64,000 nucleotides of DNA from Chondrosia reniformis (Eukaryota > Porifera > Demospongiae > Chondrillida > Chondrillidae): NCBI GenBank assembly GCA_947172415.1, contig OX359192.1:6744401-6808400 (forward strand), given 5' to 3'. Position numbers and translations under genes: made by a program. The notes beneath the pieces are model-generated. The model was not told where the DNA came from. It was given only the letters and a program-made list of their open reading frames with translations, and ran no database searches. Shown piece by piece: positions 50,301 to 58,875 of the stretch (positions are counted from its first letter, which is position 1; every line of letters begins with the position of its first letter).

Positions 50301-53300
50301 TAGATGTGAAGAGCTGGTAGTCCCTCCCTACTTCTATGTACTGTATTTACACTTGTCCTTACAATGTACCTCTCTACTGAGCAGGGGAATCCCCAGCTGA
50401 AAGAGTGTGGCTATGTAAGCTGTAACATCTTTACTGTCCTGGAAGGTCCCGCGAAGTGAGGCTAGGTGGTAGCCAGGCAACCAATCACGACAGAAAGCAT
50501 TCAATGCTCCTAATGAATGAGCAGGTCTACAAACAAGAGAAGGATGCCAGTTTTAGAGGTAGCTGGTTGCTCATGAGTCAGTTGCTGTGTCTGCATGTGT
50601 ATACACTTACACTTCAATGAACAAGTGCTCTATGTTATCACTACCATCGTCTGTTACCATGATATAAACCTCGTTTTTGAGACTAAAATCAGCTATTTCA
50701 CAAAATCTTCGTCAAAGACAAATGAGTAGATTTAAGTTAATGTCGACATTAGCTGGAAGAGTGTAACCAACCCTTGGAATAGCATTTTAGCTGATTCTAA
50801 TCTAGTGAGAAGGTATTGTCCACTGAAGTGTTCAGCAAGTCTTCCTAACATCTGTGTCACTGTAGATAGGTCTCTAAGAATAGTGTACAACCTCTCTATA
50901 TGCTCCACTGAAATATTCAGTGTTACCTCTACAAAGGACACAAATGTAGTAAAATCAAGAATGTTTCATGTAAATACTTCTGAAATGTCTTACCACTTCC
51001 TCTCTTGACAAGGCAGTCTTGTAAACTGACATAAGCTTGGGAATACTCTTGAAACAGTGGCAACTGTACAAGTACAAGAAGAATAGCATCACCTACTACT
51101 AAGGGGATGTGTTTAAGGAGGCATGACATGCTTGTCTCTAAGGAGGCGTGGCATGCTTGTCTCTAAGGAGGCGTGGCATGCTTGTCTCTAGAGGCATGAC
51201 ATGCTTGTCTCTAAGGAGGCATGGCATGCTTGTCTCTAAGGAGGCGTGGCATGCTTGTCTCTAGAGGCATGACATGCTTGTCTCTAAGGAGGCGTGGCAT
51301 GCTTGTCTCTAGAGGCGTGACATGCTTGTCTCTAAGGAGGCGTGGCGTGCTTGTCTCTAAGGAGGCGTGGCATGCTTGTCTCTAGAGGCGTGACATGCTT
51401 GTCTCTAAGGAGGCGTGGCATGCTTGTCTCTAAGGAGGCGTGGCATGCTTGTCTCTAGAGGCGTGACATGCTTGTCTCTAAGGAGGCGTGGCATGCTTGT
51501 CTCTAGGGGCGTGACATGCTTGTCTCTAAGGAGGCGTGGCATGCTTGTCTCATACCAGAAGACCAAATGCATCTGTTGGATAAAGTTCTGCAATCTTTGC
51601 AAATACTTCCACACTTTGGCGGATGAAAGCCTGCCATTCTGTCTCGTTCTACAGAAACATGTACCACATGTTTACCTCATAACATTCTACATCATATACA
51701 TGAAGAGTAGCTTACGTCAGCATCTAACTGATCATCATCTAGGTCTTGTAACTCCAGAGTATTAAAGCTCATTAAGACCTTCTTTAAGATGGCATCCATC
51801 AAATGCAACAACACTTCTGGGTAACTAGAGAACAATGCACATTAACATAAAGACACAATTCAGAGATTTTTTCAGATGAAAGGGATACCTCAGTTGCTGG
51901 GAAACAGGTGGTGTACGCCCACTCTGAATATCTTGGCAGGAAGCAATCACATGGTCCAAAAACACAGTCCAGGCATCCAAGCAGATATAGTAGCCATCCA
52001 ACTGAGGCTATCAGACATGGCATACGTGTACATAGATATACTGTGTGGAATCATAACACAGTAGGATACGAATTTCATGATTCAAACTTGCACTGACCTG
52101 CTTAAATGTGTGGTTATGAAATAGCACCAAGAATTCTACCACTGGAAAGAGAGGATTAGACTCCACGCGTCGGATGTGGGAGGAGACCAGTAAACGAAGA
52201 TATTCATTACATTTTTCCAGATATCTAAAGTGATATCAGAAATCAGATTCATTACATTCCACAATATAGACTCATATGTATATTACCTATCATCAAGTGA
52301 AGCATAGTTCAGTTTGAGATTAAGATCATTCTCTTCTGTCAGTGTTTTTAGGAGGACAAAGGTCTTTTCAAAGAGATGCATCAAAAAGAGATGAAACTCC
52401 TTTGGTACACAACTCTGCTGAAGGAGTTCATTGATACAGCCTAGAGCCAAGTGCCCCAGTGTTCCAGCACTATCTGTGCAATCATTTTCACTCTCACAGC
52501 CCATCATCACAAAGTGGAACAAGACTTCAATCACATCAGTTGTCAGAAAATGGCTCAACGGAAGCCAGCTAAATAGGTGTGCCAGACACTTCATGCAGAG
52601 AGAACATATCTCTTCCGAGATTGTGTCAAGGGGAGTGAAAGTCACCTTTTTCCCAGTTTGATCTGCTTCCCTGGAGTGGGGATACACTGGGGAGGGTGGA
52701 GGGACGGACTGAGAGGATTTCTTCTGTTTTAGGGCTTGACGATTTAAAATCTGCAGCAAGAGTGGTAGCATGGTTGTCACCTCCCTTGTGAGCAGTGTCT
52801 TCAATTCTGCCTGTCTAGCTGTAGTCACTTGATCGTCTCTTGGTGTACCTAGTTCCTCTGAGGCAATTTTAAGAAAATTGAGCCCTAAAGTTGTACTGCT
52901 GTCATTTTCAATTACCTATATGAATAAACATCAATTTTTATTATTAATTAACTTGTGTATTATGTAAAGTGAAAATGTGATAAGATATGTATACATGTGT
53001 ACATATACCTGATAGATAGTTTGGAAGAAATCGGAGTGTTTTCGAGGCCATTCAACTCTAGTTATGCCCACAATCACTTTGACAATTTTGTTTCTGACAA
53101 AATTTGGTATGCTCGTATGAAGATTTAAAAGTTGCCATAAAGATTTCCAAATCTTTTCCTGATCATCTTCGAGCAATGTTGCCCAAAGGCGGGTACAGAA
53201 ATTCTAACGCAGGAAGTCAATTAGGGAAATAGGTTTATGTGATTGCCCAATATTTATTGAGCCAGCTGTACCTCAATTATATTTAATGAGTACATCCATA

Positions 53301-53689
53301 CATTATGTTCTTCTGAGTGGTGCATAAAGTACAGGCAGTACTTCCATGATTCGGACTGACGGCTAAAGTTATCTAAAAGTTGATCTGTACAATCAAATGT
53401 AAAATATTTTGGATCACAGGTTCATGAATATAAAACATTCTAACGTGGCCTTCCTACTGGTTCAGTAATATTCAAGGCAAGATACTTCTAAATAGTTATC
53501 ACGACCATAATAACTCACTAATCTCGGCAATTCTTTCATTGCTACTTCCTCCTGAAAACAACTCCGATAATAGCCCTTCCAATTGATTCAATAGTTCATT
53601 CTCCGCCTACAGGTTGAACAAAATGAAAATACAGTTAGAAATTAAGAGGACAGTCTGCCCACCTCTTCTGTAGCCTTACCATAATCCAT
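47354..53689 (-). CDS. XPO6: Exportin-6 (actin/profilin nuclear exporter)
   Basis: This is an importin-beta-family HEAT-repeat receptor; the human orthologue exports actin-profilin from the nucleus with RanGTP. The start exon 53663-53689 (MDYGKATEE) joins 53519-53606 (LNQLEGLLSELFSGGSSNER), matching the human N-terminus (LESLMTEFFHDCTTNERKREIE). Further matches: WKYCLYFMHHSEEHNVWMYS, then IPNFVRNKIVKVIVGITRVEWP, ICSLCMKCLAHLFSWLPLS, GHLALGCINELLQQSCVPKEF, TEWQAFIRQSVEVFAKIAEL, and at the end LVHKSHDLLREEICAVLYSL, ASVDFALFHQEFLPAFL and SDLRYYLLLHSSLPQGSVRL. There are roughly two dozen exons. The gene appears complete. One intron (about 51136-51555) is a minisatellite, so the exon start beside it is uncertain. 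Another intron holds a SINE-like copy near 49.7 kb. Confidence 0.93.
49695..49785 (-). mobile_element. tRNA-derived SINE-like copy (XPO6 intron)
   Basis: On the minus strand the sequence reads CTAACTCAGTGACAGAAC ... GTCCTGGGTTTGATTCCC. GGGTTTGATTCCC is a good Pol III B-box (GGTTCRANTCC) and TAACTCAGTGAC is A-box-like, about 35-40 bp upstream. It is clearly homologous to 57828-57900 (shared CTGTCCTGGGTT ... CCAATTGC). No tRNA cloverleaf is obvious, so this looks like a SINE head and not a functional tRNA. Confidence 0.6.
51113..51553. repeat. Minisatellite filling an XPO6 intron, 18 units of 23-25 bp
   Basis: Eighteen tandem units occur, alternating between a 25-bp form (AAGGAGGCGTGGCATGCTTG + TCTCT) and a 23-bp form (AGAGGCGTGACATGCTTGTC + TCT). 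Read on the minus (gene) strand, each unit contains CCTCCTTAG or a close variant, which resembles a 3' splice acceptor. The array begins within four bases of the donor at 51555 and runs into the next exon. Confidence 0.95.
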
Positions 53690-54060
53690 TCGCTGATACT
53701 ACTCAGAATGCGTGCAGTGATCTAGTTGAGAAAGAGAAAAAAAATGAAAAATAGGGATCTTATCATGGGCATTCATCTGACAAGCTGCAGGGCCATTTCT
53801 GGCCTTAAGCTTAAGTTGCAGAATGAATAGGTATCGTTCAAGTAAATATACCAAAGTGTGCACTGTACATCTTCATTTTGTATAGTCTATTTTCATTAAT
53901 GTTTAAATGTTATACATATTGTTTATACATGCACCAGCTTCCATGGCAAAAAGATGCCAGCTCCTGACAAACTGTTCTACATAATTAGAAAAACAAAAAC
54001 AGCACGAATTGATATATTTGTTCAGAAATTTAAGTCCGAGAAAACCAAAAAGTATTGTAT

Positions 54061-54921
54061 TTATTTCCAAACTGGTTTTCTTTTCTCTATAAAAGCTTGT
54101 ATTCCCTCTTTGCCATGTTCTAATGTCAAATTATGAACCATGGCTCCTTCTGTGAGCTGATATGCTTGATCTCGATTCATGCCAATCTGCTGGTAAAAGT
54201 ATCGTTTGCCCAAAGCTATTACTTCTGGACTTGTCATACATATTTTGTTTGCTATTTTCATTACTTCCTGTTCCACCTGATCATTAGGTGCAACTTTGCT
54301 CACCAGACCATAAAGGCAAGCTTTTGAAGCTGATATGGGCTCTCCAGTGAACAACATCTCCAATGCTACCTTTGAGGGTACACTTCGTACCAGTGCTACC
54401 GCGGGAGTGGAACAAAACAAACCTACATTGACACCAGGAGTTGCAAATGTTGCCTCTTCACTTGCTACTACAATATCACAACTTGCAACAAGCTGACATC
54501 CAGCAGCTGTTGCCAAACCCTTGACTTCTGCTATGACGGGAAGAGGGATGCTTTGAAGTAGTGTCATGACTTCGGTGCAAGAGTTAAAGACCTTTTGATG
54601 AAATTCTTTGGGTTTTGAACTAGACAATTCCTTTAAGTTGTGTCCAGAAGAAAAGACGGTTCCCTCAGCCGACAGAATGACGACTCTATTAGCTTTATCG
54701 TTCGCTACATCTCGAACACATTTGCAAATGTTGGTCAACATTTCATACGATAATGCATTTCTGCTCTTTGGGTTATTCAAACACACTCGAATGACTCCAG
54801 GCTCAGGGGTAGTTACCTTAATCAGCTGATTTACACTAGTCGTAGCACTAAAAAGCCTTTGGAAGGTGATATCAAGAAGATGTCCTTTTAAATTTCGCAC
54901 TAGTTTCATCGCACTAGCCAT
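54061..54921 (-). CDS. ECHDC3: Enoyl-CoA hydratase domain-containing protein 3, intronless
   Basis: This is a crotonase-superfamily protein, probably mitochondrial. The 286-residue single exon matches ECHDC3 throughout: GTVFSSGHNLKEL (oxyanion-hole segment), GLATAAGCQLVASCDIVVAS, ATFATPGVNVGLFCSTPAVA, KVALEMLFTGEPISA and the C-terminus EGIQAFIEKRKPVWK. The N-terminal 35 residues are basic and end RLFSATTS, consistent with a mitochondrial presequence. ECHDC3 is poorly characterised biochemically, and the catalytic acid positions of true hydratases are not obvious here, so no reaction is assigned. It is uninterrupted by introns, while its upstream-numbered neighbour XPO6 has many. The start codon is 371 bp from the next stop or start on either side. 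Confidence 0.95.
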   Translation of the reverse strand: MASAMKLVRNLKGHLLDITFQRLFSATTSVNQLIKVTTPEPGVIRVCLNNPKSRNALSYEMLTNICKCVRDVANDKANRVVILSAEGTVFSSGHNLKELSSSKPKEFHQKVFNSCTEVMTLLQSIPLPVIAEVKGLATAAGCQLVASCDIVVASEEATFATPGVNVGLFCSTPAVALVRSVPSKVALEMLFTGEPISASKACLYGLVSKVAPNDQVEQEVMKIANKICMTSPEVIALGKRYFYQQIGMNRDQAYQLTEGAMVHNLTLEHGKEGIQAFIEKRKPVWK

Positions 54922-55437
54922 TAAAAAGCCGCCATTTTAAATGAAATACGTATATCCAAATGATCATGAGTTGCAATTATTGTAAAACCTGTTGGGGATG
55001 CTCATACATGTCTGTGAATGCTGACACCAAGTTTAAGCTTCATATTTTCCGATTTAATAGAGTTACAGCACTAAATGTACATTAACTTATATATGTCAAG
55101 ATACAAACTTAAAATGTACGGTAAGAGATATATATGGCATGCAAAATTCATTAGAACATCTTTAGAATTTTGTAAGGTGTCAATTGTTGGCTTAATATAC
55201 CTTTTTCCATATACATATAGTTTTCAAAGTTCTAGCTCCAGCTTGGTGAGATGTTTGAAATATGTCTTAGAGGTTAACCTGAGAAGTTTTCGGAACTTGC
55301 AAAACGGATTTATTATCCAATGTACAGAACTCATTCATACTTCATACACCAGAAAGGTTTGATAATAATAATTATGACATAGAAACTTTATAATACAGGG
55401 TGATGTACAATACTGGCAACAGACTATATAAACTAGT

Positions 55438-56532
55438 TTAACTATGTGCCTTTCCTATCCCCACAGGGTTTGACAATCCCACAAGTGGACCCTGTTTTGG
55501 CTTATTAATTGAATATTTGATAAATGTTTCCTTAGAAGTGTGTGATCCAATGGAGTCATTCAACATCTGTGCCTCCTTAGAGTCTTTCTTGTAGATGACG
55601 TAGCAAGATATTGAAAGAAGGAAAACTGCCAAAAGTAAAAGAAGAGCTGGAACAACAGGAATGAGCACAAATGTGATAATTCTGTGAGTGCAATTTATTG
55701 ATAGGTCGTAATAGAGGGTTTGCGGTTGATTGCTTTCCTCCAACTTCAGTATATACCATCTATTGGGGTGGTTGGCAATCTGACATGGTGAACCACCTGT
55801 AGCTGTACATGAAAAGTCTGTACTTTCAGTGCCATACTGTATACGATTAATAATGAAGGTGACATTGTAATCTGTGGATTGAACAGCTGTTGAAGAAGTA
55901 TGAATGATAATATAATAATCATCTTCTTCTTGCATTCTAATGGATGTGAGGTTCATGCTATTTTGCTTGCATAGACTCCAAGATTGAAATGCCTTAAATC
56001 CTCTTCCTATTCTCCATTGCTGGAAATTATCAGTTCCTTTTAATATAAGAAGTGTTGCATCTTCAGTATTACAAGGTGAGCGTAAAATGGTGGATACAAA
56101 GGAGCCTGGATGGAGGTGAAAGTGCCATTCTTGGAATTTTCCTGCCGGAATATTCCCTTCTTTAGTAAAATTAAAAATACTAGTTTCAGTGAGACTAGGT
56201 CTACGAGTCACAGCATTCAGGGAAACTTTTAGGTCAGAAGAAGGGACAGTCAATGTGATCAGGTCACAGAATACGACATCATACGATACTGTGCGAGTGT
56301 CACCCGAAGAATAGAATAGGGTGCTGCTTCCACGGTTAAGGACACCTATGGTTAGCGGCAAAGCTGCACCTAATGCGATGATGAATACCAGCAAGCAAAT
56401 CAGAGTGCAAATTGAGATGAAGAAACAGGCACATACGGGAACCGATAGCCGTCTTCTTTGGTAACCTCTAAGAACGGGCTTAAATGTTTCTTCGTCCTTA
56501 AATTCCAAGCCTTCTTCATCTTCAAATTCCAT
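55438..56532 (-). CDS. Two-pass membrane protein with large glycosylated ectodomain, intronless
   Basis: I do not recognise a named gene. From Met at 56532 the protein has 364 residues. A short acidic N-tail (MEFEDEEGLEFKDEE) and basic stretch GYQRRR precede TM1 (about residues 33-65, CACFFISICTLICLLVFIIA). A ~240-residue ectodomain follows with several N-glycosylation sequons (NFT, NLT, NVT, NCT) and paired Cys, then TM2 (ITFVLIPVVPALLLLLAVFL), a KK-containing stop-transfer and a ~50-residue cytoplasmic tail. The ectodomain order (FYSSGDTRTVSYDV ... TDYNVTFIINR) loosely recalls the extracellular part of APD-type E3 ligases, but no RING is present. This resemblance is only a guess. The reading frame extends to 56652, but the extra 40 codons would overlap the first exon of MLST8, so Met 56532 is preferred. 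Confidence 0.8.
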   Translation of the reverse strand: MEFEDEEGLEFKDEETFKPVLRGYQRRRLSVPVCACFFISICTLICLLVFIIALGAALPLTIGVLNRGSSTLFYSSGDTRTVSYDVVFCDLITLTVPSSDLKVSLNAVTRRPSLTETSIFNFTKEGNIPAGKFQEWHFHLHPGSFVSTILRSPCNTEDATLLILKGTDNFQQWRIGRGFKAFQSWSLCKQNSMNLTSIRMQEEDDYYIIIHTSSTAVQSTDYNVTFIINRIQYGTESTDFSCTATGGSPCQIANHPNRWYILKLEESNQPQTLYYDLSINCTHRIITFVLIPVVPALLLLLAVFLLSISCYVIYKKDSKEAQMLNDSIGSHTSKETFIKYSINKPKQGPLVGLSNPVGIGKAHS

Positions 56533-56636
56533 GATATTGATTTTACTTTTACTTGAATGGTGTGTCGAGTGACGCCCCCCAATACTTATTAGGTGTGTCC
56601 CTGAGCGTTGCGACACATCTTCGAAAGGTAAAGAAA
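56533..56636. promoter_or_regulatory. Short bidirectional promoter between the membrane protein gene and MLST8
   Basis: Only 104 bp separate the two divergent start codons, so both transcripts must start in or around this segment. It is CpG-containing (GCGACA, TTCGAAAGG) and has no TATA box at a standard distance. The role is inferred from orientation. Confidence 0.55.
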
Positions 56637-58800
56637 ATGGACGGCTACACAAACACGGAGGTACTCCTTATTACCGGCGGATATGATCATGTTATCAAGT
56701 TTTGGAGACCTCATGATGGAGTCTGCTACAAGACGGTTCAACATCCTGATTCGGTGAGCAATTACATTAGCTCAAAGCGTTCATTTATTGTCATTATTTA
56801 TATAATTTTATTTTTCAATTTTTAGCAAATAAATGCATTGGCAATAACACCAGATAAAAGATATGTCGCGGCTTCAGGTTAGTTTGACAATTACTTGCTG
56901 CACATCAGTTATGTATGTCCTTTTTATTCTCCCTACATGATTACATTTGTGACAAAACATTTTTAAAAACGCATTCTTTTTAAATCCCGCCAGGTTATCA
57001 ACATATTCGCATGTATGATGTCCATTCATCAGATGCTTCAGCAGTAAGTCATCTACCTACTACAAACAATCTAAAACACCATTTTCTTGTACATATATGG
57101 TTGACCTGATATAAGGCAAGGGCATATACGAATATTTTATGAATCCTACAAATCTATCTGATGTGATTGTTTCTCAAAAGCACTGTTGTGATTCAAAGCC
57201 AATATCATCTCAGACTGTTGGTAAATGTTCTAGCAAACAATCATTGTTTTGTAGGTATTTGATTATGAAGGTGTTACAAAGAATATAACGTGTGTTGGGT
57301 TTAGTGACTCGGGGATGTGGATGTATTCTGGAGGAGAAGACAAGACTGCTAGAATATGGGATCTCAGGCAAGTAATGACTCTGTGCTCTATTGCAATAGT
57401 AACTGTATTTATTAGAGGGCTTGGCAGCTGAGGAAGGAATTTGGAACATTTTTACAAACCTTAAAATAGGAAATTGGAAAGTGTTGTACTCAGAATATGT
57501 AAGCTACGTATACCTTTTGACCCTTATCTACAAAGACATAGAAAAAATTTAAGGTAGTAGTCAGTTTCCCTATGGTACTGATGTTAATACAGTGTTTCCT
57601 TCACTTAAATGTTCAGAACTCAAGGGCTACAGAGCAACCGCTCCTTTACAGCATCAGCTGGCATCACTTGCATGGCCCTCCATCCCAATCAGACAACGCT
57701 TGTCCTTGGTGACCAGAGCGGAAACATTACACTCTGGGACCTCACCAGTGACCAGAAGAGTGTTCTGGTATGTATGTGGAGAAATAGTTGTGCAGTACAC
57801 ATGAGGGAGACATTGCTGCAGTAATTGTAATTTGGTGGTAGAGAACTGGTGGTTTAAACCAATCTGTCCTGGGTTGGGCTCCCACCAATTGCATGTGATG
57901 TTTGAAAATGATTACTTGTATTTGGTTTTCATTCCATTATCCATCAACATAATGCCTTTTTGAATGTTGTAATTACACATACCATTTGTGATTGATAGTT
58001 TTGTCATTTTCATTGCTTCATGTTTCTCAGTCTCTGCTTGATATTACTTAATTTACAGTCGCTTGAGCATGATGATGAGGTCACCAGTGTAGACATAGAC
58101 CTTGATGGAGTCTACCTGGTAGCTGCCATGGGAACGGGGAAGGTCCAGCTTTGGACCTTACACTCCAGTTCTGGTACAGTGAAGACACAACAGAAGATAT
58201 CCATTAATGCCCACAATAGGTACATTCTGAAGTGTAAATTCAGCCCTGATTCAAGGTTGGTGTTTCCTGAGTACCAATTAAACATGAATAAATATCTAAG
58301 TACCCCATTTTGGGACATAACTTATTTACCTTAAGGCCATTATAGACTACTACATAACTGTTACGTAGTATAGAAGGAATGAATTTATTCATTAAACTGA
58401 TTTTGCTAATGGATTTTATTGAATGCTATCTAGTATGAAATGAATCTATGTATTTCTTTCTCATTTTGTTTGTAGTTTATTAGCTACCACTTCTGCTGAT
58501 TCTACTATTAAAATATGGTCAACAGCTGATTTCCAATTACGCAATACTTTAAAGCGTAACCAGGAGAAATGGGTCTGGGACTGTGCATTTGCACAAGACT
58601 CTCAGCATATATTTACAGGTACACAGACTAGTGATCCCATGATGTGATGTCACATGCACAGAGCACATGTCCACTGTTTGTTCTGGTTTGTAGCCTCCAG
58701 TGATCATAAGGCAAGATTATGGAATATAGACCAGTCATCTCCAGTAAGAGAATTTCAAGGTCATCAGAAAGCAATAGTTGCATTAGCTTACAGAGAATAA
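56637..58800 (+). CDS. MLST8: MLST8/LST8, WD40 subunit of mTOR complexes
   Basis: This is a seven-bladed WD40 propeller that binds the TOR kinase domain in TORC1 and TORC2. Predicted exons: 56637-56753, 56826-56877, 56994-57043, 57255-57367, 57617-57767, 58059-58255, 58476-58618, 58694-58800. Signature segments: [100 protein letters not shown] and [13 protein letters not shown], with [13 protein letters not shown] at the end. All align with human MLST8. Length is about 309 residues (human 326). Intron 4 begins GCAAGT instead of GT; joining there restores RTQGLQS in frame, and no GT donor does. The 3' end lies 75 bp from the convergent HDAC gene's stop. Confidence 0.95.
57828..57900 (+). mobile_element. 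Second tRNA-derived SINE-like copy (MLST8 intron)
   Basis: Contains GGTAGAGAACTGGTGGTT ... CTGTCCTGGGTTGGGCTCCC, then ACCAATTGC, co-linear with the copy at 49.7 kb on the opposite strand. The B-box has decayed (GGGTTGGGCTCCC). It lies in an intron of MLST8. Confidence 0.5.
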
Positions 58801-58875
58801 TAAGAGATATGCAGAAGAACAAATTGTTTTTTTTTTTTTGTAAATATGTTTCTTCAGCTCAATAAGGGTTAACTG

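Noticed and set aside
51405..51765. Open frames with TSMPRLLRDKH repeats in the XPO6 region.
   Set aside because: Produced by the minisatellite. Possibly only the last unit on the gene strand is exonic, as noted in the findings.
56533..56652. Extended N-terminus (40 extra codons) of the two-pass membrane protein.
   Set aside because: It would overlap the MLST8 start exon on the other strand, has no recognisable signal, and an acidic N-tail starting at Met 56532 precedes TM1 naturally.
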